From assembly GCA_027575805.1 (NCBI GenBank), contig JANBPU010000330.1, positions 1 through 16,220 of the forward strand: a stretch of DNA of 16,220 nucleotides, in the 5' to 3' direction. Numbering within the stretch: the stretch's first letter is position 1; every line of letters begins with the position of its first letter. This DNA is from Mycoemilia scoparia. Taxonomy: Eukaryota; Kickxellomycota; Kickxellomycetes; Kickxellales; Kickxellaceae. Shown piece by piece: positions 1 through 10,000 of the stretch. The position numbers were made by a program, and so were the translations under genes. Under the pieces are notes generated by a model. It had not been told where the DNA came from. It did no database searches and worked only from the letters and a program-made list of their open reading frames with translations.

Positions 1-70
1 ATATAACTTTTATTTAAGAATAAATTTTTGCTGTCTTTTGGGTCCAATTATGTACTTAAAGATAAATATA

Positions 71-170
71 GGTCCCTATACTAAAGATTGGTATAGGCCC
101 TTGTATTAAAAATGTGCCTTAAATATATGATTCCCCTATACTATAAATCAATTGATTCCCCCATACTATA
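71..170. repeat. Degenerate tandem repeat, ~25-35 bp period
   Basis: A core resembling YYCCCYATACTA recurs at 71-83 (GGTCCCTATACTA), 131-143 (TTCCCCTATACTA) and 156-168 (TTCCCCCATACTA). A weaker unit lies at about 95-110 (GGCCCTTGTATTA) and possibly another at about 41. The last two strong units are exactly 25 bp apart; the others are about 25-35 bp apart. It could be the edge of a transposable-element remnant or a satellite running out of the window to the left. No terminal inverted repeats or coding sequence are visible. Confidence 0.5.
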
Positions 171-1484
171 GTTCACCCAAGGCTCATCCCAGATGACCCT
201 GGTCTGACATTTATGAATGAAAGAAAGGGCCAAATAGATACTGAAGGAAAGATGTTTCTCTATGAATGAATAGATGATACTTGTCTGGACATGTGAACAA
301 CCATCGCTAAGGACAACAAGCAAATTACTTTGCTAAATCATACAATACTTGTGACCAATTTTTTGAGTCTGGAATTTTGGTATGCTACAAACCAATATTT
401 CCTTTTATATTATAAGTTGGGATTGTTATTAAGACCCTCTTCACATAGTTTAATAAAGGTTAATTATTGGCTCCTATTTATGCCCTTTTAATATCCTGCA
501 TTTCCAAATTTGCCACCTAGGCCATTGGCTTTCATCTGTCTAATCGAAAATCCGTTTTAGATTATTTTTCAAAACTGGGGAGTATATGGATTGGAATAGC
601 TCAGTGCCATATACTAATGAGATTCATTTAATAAAACCAAGATTCGTAGTATAGCAGGCTAGTCATCAAACTAAACAACCCCAAATACATAACTGATATC
701 AACAACCAAATGACAATCATTTGGGTAGTTATTTTTGAAGGGCTATAGAGAGTCACTCATTTGGCTGTAATTGCCCCTATAATCGCAGGCCACCAAAAGT
801 CACCCTTCAAAAATTATGATCCATTTGAGGGGATACATGGGAAGCTGTGATATCAAATGAATTCAGGGTTTGCGTGCATAAAACTGCAGTCATAAGCGAT
901 GATGCACTAATAGCCCTATCAGCAGAGCTCTTCTTTTGTAAAGAATCAAGGTCTGGTATACAAACTTCACGGCTTACTGGGGTCGTTGATCTATATGGAG
1001 ATACGTTGTCCAGTATATGTATTATCCTAATAAATATCCCCCAATCCAGCTCAACCAATACATATGGCACCAAACAGAATGTCCAGCCGCCACATGTCAT
1101 GCATGTAGGCAACATATACGTCTGAAATTTCCTGACAATACATGAGCATTACTAATTGTAAAGGATACGCTATGGTCTAGTCTGATCTCATGATATTCCT
1201 TCCTATCTGCCTCGGTATTCAAGTGACCCAAAGTTATTTAAGCGAAATAAATTATTGGGTCGCCGTCCCCATCGACATTTATCAGGTGCGTGTGTATGCA
1301 GGCACAGATGCAGATTAGCAACCATCTGACCACAAAATTCTCAAAGTTTGACTCGTCGGTCCTAAACTGCAAGCCCACTTGATGGCCAATGTATCCTCTA
1401 TAACTTCATTTGTACTACAGTACTGTTCTATAGATACATAGATGTATAAGGCTGGCAAGTGGAGGCTAAGGCTGTGAACAAGAC

Positions 1485-1503
1485 ATGCCTATAATATAGG
1501 CAT
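1485..1503. repeat. Perfect 9-bp-arm palindrome
   Basis: The 19 bases ATGCCTATAATATAGGCAT form two perfectly complementary 9-base arms around a single central A. The symmetry ends at the next base pair. A dimeric DNA-binding protein site or a cruciform seed is possible; nothing nearby shows which gene it would serve. Confidence 0.6.
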
Positions 1504-1630
1504 ATTGCCACATCGGGTAATGGTTCTTTACATGTACTGCATTGCTATGCAACGTCATCTTTAACAATAGTAATAATGATAACAATGGAAATTCATAACG
1601 CGATACATCGGAGCGGATTTTTAGGGTGAA

Positions 1631-1941
1631 CTATAAAGAGCGTGAATACACAAAGGCCTCCTCGATTAGCTGTTCAAAAGACAAAGTAGTCCAACTATAA
1701 CTACAATTTCTAATATTATTGGAATCAGTGAGGCGTATGCAGGGAGTCCAATTGGCAAGTTCTCCACCAAAAGGGAACAGAGCGGCGACCTCATATATTC
1801 TCTGCCAATTATGGAAAATAACATTGTTTCGTAAGTTAGAAATCCATATGCTCTCACCCTCCTCTCGTTCTCCCAAATCAACCCAACTAAGTGTGTTTTC
1901 CAAGTAAAAAAAGGAACATGTGAGAATAAAAGATGAAGCAT
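1631..1941 (-). CDS. Candidate two-exon small protein, 84 aa, unknown function
   Basis: Removing a candidate intron (1802-1857) joins two phase-0 open segments on the minus strand. Exon 1 is 1941-1858, with an ATG at 1941-1939 and an in-frame TAA just before it. Exon 2 is 1801-1631 and ends in TAG. The product would be 84 residues. Exon 2 has protein-like composition, with RIYEVAALFPFGGELANW near its start and WTTLSFEQLIEEAF near its end. The ATG context is weak (T at -3), and an upstream exon ending near a TTAG acceptor at about 1890 is also possible, so exon 1 may be wrong. I do not recognise the family. Without splicing, the region offers only overlapping short frames. Confidence is low and rests on the splice motifs. 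Confidence 0.27.
1748..1815. repeat. Dispersed degenerate repeat, copy A (copy B at 3922-3990)
   Basis: This segment and 3922-3990 share the exact 14-mer CAAAAGGGAACAGA, with scattered matches on both sides. By eye about 70 percent of roughly 65 aligned bases match, allowing one gap. On the minus strand the similarity covers an AG acceptor (TTGGCAG here, TTTGCAG in copy B) and the start of the following open frame, where both translate to LFPF-x-x-EL. A 14-base match alone is not rare in a window this size; the flanking match is what suggests common origin. Confidence 0.35.
1802..1857 (-). other. Candidate spliceosomal intron, 56 nt
   Basis: On the minus strand the segment begins GTGAGA, contains the branch-like TTTCTAAC followed by a T-rich stretch, and ends in TTGGCAG. 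The length suits a fungal intron. The branch adenosine lies over 30 nt from the acceptor, farther than in the two other candidates in this window. The flanking frames join without a shift (phase 0). Confidence 0.35.
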
Positions 1942-2137
1942 TTAGAAAGGTTTTACAGCATTCCAATACATTACGGCTGTGCGTAAAACGGACATCCGTC
2001 TTTCCTGGTTGTGCATTATAGTAGTAGTTGTTTTTCTAATAGAAGCAACCAATTTTAGAACAACCCAATACACATCTACATTGACATGTAGACAGATAGA
2101 CAAACAGAGAGGATATATTCCCCACCGCCATAGTAAC

Positions 2138-2168
2138 CACACACACACACACATGCACATACACACAC
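2138..2168. repeat. CA/TG microsatellite
   Basis: An uninterrupted (CA)8 run covers 2138-2153, followed by an interrupted CA-rich tail to 2168. The translated frames across it (TH/CV repeats) are therefore not evidence of coding. Confidence 0.9.
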
Positions 2169-2834
2169 TAACCAGCATGCTTGTATGTGGGAAAACGGGG
2201 TTTCCTTAAAAATCAAGAAAATTCTCTCGCTCTGAGTATAACAATCAAACATTCATAAAAGCAAAAAAATTTCAAGGAATCTCCATTTTATCAGGACCCA
2301 ATTGAAAATTCCAGGGATCGATATGATTGAGTATTATGGAAATTTAGGAACCGAAATAGCTCCGTTTTGTATTGTTGTTGTTAAAAGTGCATGAAATTGA
2401 TCTTTCTAGCATCCCACACATTGATACAATAAAAGAGTAGTATAAGCCGGTTGTGTGAGTGGAGAGAGAGAACCAACATTGAGCAAAGATTATTAATCTT
2501 TAGACAGACAGACACCTTGGGATTCTTGTAAAAGCCAAAGAGAGCTACAAAAGGATCAAAAAGAAATTATACTACAAAAATTGATATGCGTGGCTTTTGG
2601 ACATTGACGGAATATAGGCTGGAAATAAAAGGCATGCTTTCCAAAGACCATAAGAAATCACCTGTAGTAGGCGCGTTTCTTAACTCAAAAAAGGTTGGGC
2701 AAGATTGGGGATTTCAACCAATTAAACAAGCTCAGAGAGGAAATAAAAGATGGTGGGGACAGGCTCCAAGGATAGTGTGGGTAGAATGATTGATAGAAAC
2801 GGAATTTTTTGAAAAATTGCAACCATGAAGAGGT

Positions 2835-2860
2835 ATGATGATGACGATGATGATGATGAT
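2835..2860. repeat. ATG/GAT trinucleotide microsatellite
   Basis: Consecutive ATG/GAT triplets with one interruption (GAC). No surrounding frame identifies it as a coding acidic run. Confidence 0.85.
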
Positions 2861-3921
2861 TAGTCAGATTCTCTGGCTTGTTTATTTTTTAGGCACGCAA
2901 ACAAGCTGGTGCGGTTGGCTGTTCATCTGGCGGATCCATGTTGATTGGAAGTGGTCGGAACCTGACAGCCACACACGCACAATAATATGAACACGGGATT
3001 TTGAGTGCATGATGGTGTGATAGTGGGGGGACTAATGCGATGCTGTGGCTCTCCAGCATCCACCCCCATTAATAATAACAGCAAGATTAATGGTAGGAGC
3101 ACAGTCAAAGTGAAGAAAGACCCAAAGATATCCAAAGAGTGGCAAATAACATGCGTTTTATTGCTGTCTCTCGTTCTCTCTCTCTCCACTGTAATCAGTA
3201 GTAGTCTTTGGAAAATCATATTGCCATTGCTAAAAGAAAAGCACGAAAATGCCAAAAAGAACAGAATAGACAAGATTTACGCTTTATTTTGTTTTTCCTA
3301 ACCAACGAACACTGACTTTTTTCTATTAAATGGTAGCCTGGAATGGGACAGAGAGAGTGGTGGCCCTTTTGTTTTTAATATCCATGTTTTTCGGAGACCC
3401 CGTTGTTTGTCAATATTAATCTTGTGCCAAATCACTTATAAATCTATGCTTTTACAATATGTGCGCGCTTTTTTATACGCAGGTATCAATGGTAATAAAG
3501 TACAAAGGCAGTCTCAACAGTAACCTACGCATAAAACGAAGCCCTATCATATAATGGCGATCCATGGCAGAGACATCCATGCTCGCCCCAGTGATGCCTG
3601 GATACCTTTCTAAGCACAAAGATCAATGTCAAAAAGGAAAATGGGCAAGAAACTCAATGGGATACAGGGTTCTTAATCCAAACTTCCTTTTGATACACAA
3701 CAATGTTGCATTGGAGATTCCGACGCTATCGTCGCCGAAGTGTTTGCAAAAGAAAAAATGGAACTAATGGGATAAGGATCCAAAGATGGCATGAATTTCA
3801 TACAACAACATAAAATAACTACCAACTTTTGTCATGGTTGTGGCTTTATATTTACACCGATAACAATAAAGTAAACAAGTAAATAAACGGGAGGATCAGG
3901 TTTGCTTTTATGATGTCAAAT

Positions 3922-3990
3922 GTCAGGCAGCTCTCTATCAAAAGGGAACAGACAGATACCCTCGCACATTCCCTGCAAATCAGCCCACAG
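3922..3990. repeat. Dispersed degenerate repeat, copy B (copy A at 1748-1815)
   Basis: Partner of the segment at 1748-1815. On the minus strand it reads TTTGCAG followed by an open stretch giving LFPFDREL, then a stop shortly after (TGA within ACATTTGAC). The frame is thus shorter than in copy A, which suggests that this copy is decayed if the two are related. Confidence 0.33.
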
Positions 3991-4375
3991 CCCATATATT
4001 TTAGCTGGAGTTTCAAAGATGGTTGGCTATCGTCAAAGAGACCATCTTAGTATCATTTTAGAGGAGAGACTACTCTGCCAAATATATAATAGTAATATGC
4101 GGAAAATCGTTTACAAGTATAGTGCCTGTGTACCTGTTGGCATTTGACACAGCACCAAGTTTAACTGTGTTGCGAGACCTTTGGATTATTCTTTAGTATT
4201 CTTTCAATTTACTATATCCCAAAGATCAGCAAAGTAGCTGGACTCTACACAACCATGTCCACCTATTTGCTTTAGAATTGGCAAAATGTGGTTGTGTTCA
4301 AGTTTAAAGCTGGTTAAGGTTTATGAAAAAGGCTTTTGGTTGCATTTGTCTGTTTTGTTTTCACGTCATTTCATC

Positions 4376-4396
4376 AATAATAATAATAATAATAAT
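4376..4396. repeat. (AAT)7 microsatellite
   Basis: Seven perfect AAT units. It lies in a gene-poor stretch and has no sign of coding. Confidence 0.9.
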
Positions 4397-6765
4397 TTTG
4401 GGAGCAACAGCTACAACAGCTCGGTGGAGTAAAGGGGTTTATGGATATGGGTAGCGGCACCAAGAGCATGTGTGTGCGAGTGTTAAAGGCATGAAAGGGA
4501 TTTAACATCCTAATAACAACATCTACCCCACCATCATCATCGCCACATGGCTATCATCCCCAGTATATGTTAATAATGCAATCTCCCAAGAACGATCGAT
4601 GATGGATCCTGATAGCCGGCTGATGGTATAATATCTAAACGCACAAGACTTTTTTGTAGTTTTGGTTTTCCAGATGGCTGTGTGTGTGCGTGCTTGTTTG
4701 TTGAACAGTATGAAAAACGAGTGCCAACAAAACAGATTGCTCCAACACTTGCGGTTCTCAACAAAATGCTATCAACAATATAAAGGATTCGCGATTTATA
4801 TACATGTATTCAGAAGCAGTGTCATCCGCAACAACTATCTACTTGCAGTCATTGCCAAAAGTGGACCTTTTGGAGTCCGTCTCGGTCAACCAGGAGCAAG
4901 TGTGTAAATGTATTGAATCTTTCTAATTCGTTATTCTCCGGTTCCGCAATTCTGGCTGAAAGGTATGCTGAAGACAGCAGCTACAGCCACGCCATCTGCT
5001 CATTTACAGACATGTTTACTCGGGGTTAACTAACGCTGTCCTGTGTTGGAAAGTTGGTCAGATAATAAACCCAGATGAGTTTTCCCGTGCCACTTTAACC
5101 ATTATTATTGATGTTTGTTGCTAACCCGATGTATATATTTGGGCTGGGGACGCCATAGCTACGGGTTTTGCTACATAGGTGCATCATCACCCTGGTTTTC
5201 ATGGACAGCGGAGAAGTGGCAGTAAAAGAATATCCATGTGTCCTGCTTGCGATGACATGATGACGATGATGGTGCTGTGTGGCTGAGAAGCCACTTTAAT
5301 CTCGGCCAAGTGACCAATGGCATGACCAGAGAAGTAAGCCAGAACCCTTAAAGCCCAGGGCTAGAGGCAATGCAAGGGTACAGGGTACATAAGTTTGCGT
5401 GCGAAGAAGAAATTTATGGTCCAATCCCTATTCTATGTGGCATAGCAGTGACAACAGAAGGAGTTGAGGTTGTATTAGACACTGCAGATGTTTCTTATTG
5501 CCACTCAAGTTGTAATGGTCGTAGTTGTGGCAGTGTCTACTGCCATGTTTCTTCTCACCACCTCTTTTTTTTCTCTCTCTCCCTGTATGTCTGTCTGTTT
5601 GTCTCCGACGGACATGGCGCTATATATAAATTCTCAGCTACCTAAAACCGATATGGCTATTTACCTGCATCAATAGTACCATTTGTATCTGGCCACCTAA
5701 TTACACCCCACTACAGCGACAACCACTGTTGATAGGATGGGTCGTCACTGCCATAATAGGTTTAAAAATGCCAACAGCGGGCATGCTACCCCCACAAGTA
5801 AATACACACACATGGCCGCCCTCCCCCCGGGCAAAAATAACCCGAAAATGAGTTGCTGACAATGCATTATCAGCGGAGACGGCGACAGAGTCCGCAGACA
5901 CAGCCTACAATGACATGAGGAAATGGGTGGGTTGATCCCCGATGTGATGCCTGTTTGGGTTTTACTAGAAGCCACCAATGACAAAGCAAAATCTCTCTCG
6001 TTCGCCTTCCAATTTGCCAGTGTGCCTTCCTTCCTTTGGGCTTTTGTGTTTGTGCTGTGCCTGTGGCTGCCTGTCGTCCGTTCTTTTTTAGCTAAGGTCT
6101 GAAAATAGTTTCATTGGATGGATCAAATCGTAACCAGCGGACATAATGACTTTTCCGTTGCAATTACCTGGTTTCATTTGCCAAGACCCGGCTCCGAAAT
6201 TAGCTCTGCGACCACACAGCGCCTGCTAGCATACGTACACGCATATCATCCGTCCTATTTCTCCATCTCCACTACCATGTATGTATGCGTGTGTATCGAT
6301 ATACAAAGTATGTCCGTTAAACTAAAAATCCATACTCCTCTATGGTTTACAACAAATGCCTATCGTCTTTGGGTCTCAATTCATCACTTGCTGCTAGCAT
6401 TTACTGGGGTTATACTTTGGTTATTTAAACCCCTTCTTATCCTCCTTTCAAATACCTTATAGTGTCTTGAAAAATCCGTTACCTGTTCTCCACTTTTTAT
6501 TTATCTACATTTTTAACCTTTTCTACTATCTAAAACTGCCACCAGTCTATTACTTCCAGCTGTTGTGTTTAATAATCGTCTATAGTAGTGGATCTGTTTC
6601 CCCCCAGCCACTTATTACTCACACTTTGGATCCTTATTCTTTGTCACTATATTAATCCAACTATTACTCCTAGTCGCATACACAACCGGCCATACAAACA
6701 GATATACAAGAGGTACATATAGCTCCAAATACACGCCCTTTATTGCTTCTTTTCGAGTAACAGCG

Positions 6766-6825
6766 ATGTTACGACCTTTTCATCCACATCTCCCTACCCC
6801 ACTCATTCAGTTTTTAGTTTTGTAA
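6766..6825 (+). other. Upstream ORF, 19 codons, in the transporter leader
   Basis: ATG at 6766 opens a 19-codon frame ending in TAA at 6823-6825. No further ATG occurs before the main start at 7023. If transcription begins upstream of 6766 it would be the last upstream ORF before the transporter and could dampen translation. If the start site lies near the AT run at 6930, it is outside the mRNA. Confidence 0.3.
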
Positions 6826-6842
6826 TTAGCAACCTCCATTAG

Positions 6843-6908
6843 GTAATCCCTTGGAAGTTTGCCGTTTTCTTACAAACCTATCTCTCACACTCTAACTCCG
6901 AATCACAG
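6843..6908 (+). other. Candidate leader intron, 66 nt
   Basis: The segment starts GTAATC (four of six matches to GTAAGT), contains CTCTAACT with branch adenosine near 6895, and ends AATCACAG, 13 nt beyond the branch. That branch-to-acceptor spacing is close to the 16 nt of the better candidate at 16020-16065. It would lie wholly in the 5' untranslated region and would not change the protein. Confidence 0.25.
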
Positions 6909-6929
6909 AAACCCACATTGGTACTAATC

Positions 6930-6943
6930 ATATATATATATAT
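6930..6943 (+). promoter_or_regulatory. TATA-like (AT)7 run
   Basis: Seven AT dinucleotides lie about 80 bases upstream of the transporter ATG. It could be a TATA element with a short leader, or simply a microsatellite in the leader. Confidence 0.35.
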
Positions 6944-7022
6944 TACTTTTATTGTTATTAATCGCAACAGTAGCTGCTGTGGCATTTAGCTGACCCTGCA
7001 GCAACAGTAAATTATCCGGAGA

Positions 7023-10000
7023 ATGAGTCAAAAAAGCAATAACAACGAAAATAACTCTATCCATTCTTCTGCCTCAACTCGTGCCAGTTTCGATGAAAAT
7101 GGCATAAGGGGCGGGGGTGATGGCGGCAAGGCTGCTGGAAAGAAGGGCTCTTACGATGAAATCAAGCCCACTAACAACAAAACTGGCAGCAGCAACAACC
7201 TTGATAACAACGCCCTTGAGCGCGAACTAACTATTGATAGTCAGACTCAGCGTGACCCCAGACGCTACAATGCTAACGAGCCCACCGAATCATTTGGTGA
7301 GCCCTTGAACGTCAGTCTCAACAATGCCACCATTCGCTATCGCTCTATCAGACGCTCTCTTTCCAAGCCCTTGACTCTTGACCAGGCCGAATTGGGTGGT
7401 GGTAACACCCTTTTCGATCTTTCTGCCTGGCTTCGTAACAAGGAAGAGGTTCCTGATGAAAAATATGCCAAAAGACTTGGCTTGGTTTTTGATGACCTCT
7501 ATGTCCGTGGCTCTCCAGTAGCTGATCGTCACATCCACACCTTTGTCACCATGTTCTACCACATTATTCCCACCATTAAGCATATTGGTCTTGGTGCCAT
7601 CAACGGTGTTCGCTCTGTCTTTGGTGGTCGCCCTGTTGGTGTTGGCGAAGGCAAGCTTATTCTCGAAGACATCACCGGCTTCTGTAGTGAAGGTGAGATG
7701 TTGCTAGTCCTTGGTCAGCCCGGTTCTGGTTGCTCCACCCTTTTGCGTGTTCTTGGTAATGAGCGCAAGACCTACTCTAAAATTGATGGTGAAGTTACCT
7801 ATGGTGGTATCAGCCCTGAAGAAATGTACAGCAAGTACCGTGGTGAAATTGCTTACAACCAGGAGGAAGATCGCCACTATGCCACTCTCTCAGTCAGAAA
7901 GACTCTCGGCTTTGCTATTGAATGCAAGATGCCCAGTCGTCGTGTTGTCCAAAACAGATCTGCATTCCGCACTGAACTTCTTGATGCTGTTATTGATATG
8001 TTTGGTCTAAGAGGCTGTGCCGACACTGTTGTTGGTGACGCTTTTGTTCGTGGTTGCAGTGGTGGTGAGCGCAAGCGTGTCAGTATTGCTGAGCAGATTG
8101 TCACCGGTGCTGCTGTCAATGTTTGGGATGGCTCTACCCGTGGTCTTGATTCTAGCTCTGCCCTTGACTATGTCCGTTCCCTTCGTGTCTCAACTGATAT
8201 GCTCAAGAAGACCACCGTTGTCACTCTCTACCAGGCCTCTGAAAATATTTATAAGCTGTTTGACAAGGTTTTGGTTCTTGACAAGGGTCGCTGTCTCTAC
8301 TTTGGTCCTGCTGACCATGCAGTTGAATACTTTGACAAACTCGGAATCTACAAGCCCCCTCGTCTCACTACCTCTGATTTCCTTACTGGTGTCACCCAAC
8401 TCCACGAACGTCAGGTCAAGGAAGGCTACGAGAACATTGCTCCCAAGACTGCCGATGAATTTGCTGCTGCCTTCAAGGCCTCTACTGAATACGCTGAAGC
8501 CAAGAGCGAAATCCGCTCCTATGAATCACGCGTTGAGAATGAGCACCCTGGCCAGAACTTCCGTGAAATCGTTCAAGAATCCAAGATGGGTGCTGGCAAG
8601 AGCAAGCTCCGTCGCAGATCTCCCTACACCACTACTTTCAGCTATCAGTTCATGGCCCTTCTTAAGCGTGAATGGTTGCTTGTCTGGGGTAACATCCCAC
8701 TCCTGGTTTTCCGTTATATCTACAACATTGCTTTCGCTATCATTGTTGGTACTCTGTTCTTTAGACTCCCCACCACCAGCGATGGTGCATTCACTCGTGG
8801 CGGTACTATTTTCTTCACTATTTTGTTCAACTCTCTCTCTGCCCAGGCTGAAATTCCCAAGGCCATCACCGGTCGTCAGATTGTGTATAAACACAAGGGT
8901 TTAGCTTTGTACCATCCATCGGCTTACCTCTTGGCTCAGGTTATAGTTGATATTCCATTCATGGCCTTGCAGATCATTTTGTTCTCGTGTATTTTGTACT
9001 GGGTTTGCGGACTCTATGCCACCGCTGGCCACTTCTTTACTTTCATGCTGATCACCTTCTTCACTGCTCTCTGTCTTACTGCTTACTTCCGTTTCGTTGC
9101 CTCCGTTTCACCCAACACCGAAATTGCCCATACGATTTCCGGTATCAGTTTGCTGTTCCTTATTATGTACGCCGGCTATCTTATTCCTTACCCATCCATG
9201 CACCCCTGGTTCATCTGGATCTACTGGATCAATCCAATTGCCTATGGTATAAGTGGTCTGGTTGCTAACGAATTCAGTCAGCTCAAACTCGAATGTTCCG
9301 GTGCCCAGCTTGTTCCTAGAGGTCCTGGATATACTGACATCGCTAACCAGGTCTGTACCCTCCAGGGCGCCAAGCCTGGTGTTCCCTATGTCATGGGTAG
9401 CGATTACGCTTATGCTGGTTACAGAATCGATGTTGGTAGAAAGTGGGTCGACTTTGTTGCTGTCCTTTGCTTCTGGCTCTTGTTTGTTCTTCTCACTGCT
9501 GTAATCAATGAATTTGTTCAGTATGGTGGTGAAGGATACACCATCAATGTATTCAAGAAGCGTGTCAAGCCTGTACCAGAGGTTCCTGAGGATACCGATG
9601 AATTTGACAAGAAGGCCCGTGAGCGCTCTGCCCCCACTGATGAAGAGATCCTCAACGGCACCATGTACATGTGGAAGAATATCGACTATGTCGTTCCAGT
9701 CAAGGGTGGTGAGCGCAAGCTACTTGACAAGGTTAATGGATATGTTAAGCCTGGCACACTAACAGCTCTAATGGGCTCATCTGGCGCTGGTAAAACTACT
9801 CTGCTAGACGTTTTGGCCCAGCGCAAGACCATTGGTAAGATTGATGGCGAGATGTTGATCAACGGTATCGCACCTCCAAAGAGTTTCCAACGTGTTACTG
9901 GCTATTGTGAACAGCTTGATGTCCACAATCCTCACTCCACTGTTCGCGAATCTCTTCGTTTTGCTGCTTATCTCCGTCAGCCATTCCATGTATCCAAGGA

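Larger units (their letters stand above)
1..1630. other. Gene-free stretch, AT-rich
   Basis: I see no gene I can support here. Overlapping open frames occur on both strands at about 807-1125, but neither resembles a known protein, and each is the kind of frame that open sequence on the opposite strand produces. The first 170 bases carry a degenerate tandem repeat and 1485-1503 carry a perfect palindrome, both listed separately. No tRNA-like B box, spliceosomal RNA or rRNA segment was recognised. The left edge may be the downstream flank of a gene outside the window, but no coding end is visible. Confidence 0.5.
1967..6000. other. Gene-poor stretch with microsatellites
   Basis: No gene can be supported across these 4 kb. 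Simple repeats occur at 2138-2168 (CA), 2835-2860 (GAT), 3166-3187 (TC), 4376-4396 (AAT) and 5559-5583 (pyrimidine run), and the plus strand is purine-rich at about 2220-2880. Short ATG-started frames of 67-91 codons exist at 2586-2789, 3564-3767, 3920-4147 and 5370-5645, but none shows a known motif and this length is expected by chance here. The segment 3922-3990 resembles part of the candidate small gene at 1631-1941. Unrecognised multi-exon or non-coding genes cannot be excluded. Confidence 0.45.
6000..6930 (+). promoter_or_regulatory. Pyrimidine-rich promoter and leader region of the PDR transporter
   Basis: The plus strand is strongly enriched in C and T here, with many CTCC, TTCC and CTATCT runs. 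This is common just upstream of transcription starts in fungal genes with abundant mRNA. Open frames here (for example 6118-6462 and the frame just after it) translate to Leu/Phe/Tyr-rich strings because of this bias, so I do not read them as genes. No Pdr1/Pdr3-type element (TCCGCGGA) was found. The promoter assignment is inferred from position and composition. Confidence 0.45.

Noticed and set aside
807..1125. Overlapping open frames on both strands, with a minus-strand phrase that briefly recalled a kinase DMW motif
   Set aside because: The frame with the motif-like phrase stops shortly after it, no other kinase signatures were found, and the similarity is too short to support a call.
2130..2175. 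Intron-like GTAACC...CTAACCAG on the plus strand
   Set aside because: It spans the CA microsatellite, has no coding flanks, and the match is probably a by-product of the repeat.
2586..2789. 67-codon frames at 2586-2789 and 3564-3767
   Set aside because: Both are ATG-started but short, lack motifs, and the first lies in purine-rich sequence that favours open Lys/Arg/Gly-rich frames.
6118..6462. 114-codon plus-strand frame with apparent membrane-spanning C-terminus
   Set aside because: The hydrophobicity follows from the pyrimidine-rich sequence. No homology is recognised, and it lies where the transporter promoter is expected.
8017..8904. 295-codon plus-strand frame inside the transporter, and other long frames there (for example minus 9804-10331)
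   Set aside because: They lie wholly within the transporter in other frames, have Leu/Ser/Pro-rich composition created by its codon bias, and lack motifs.
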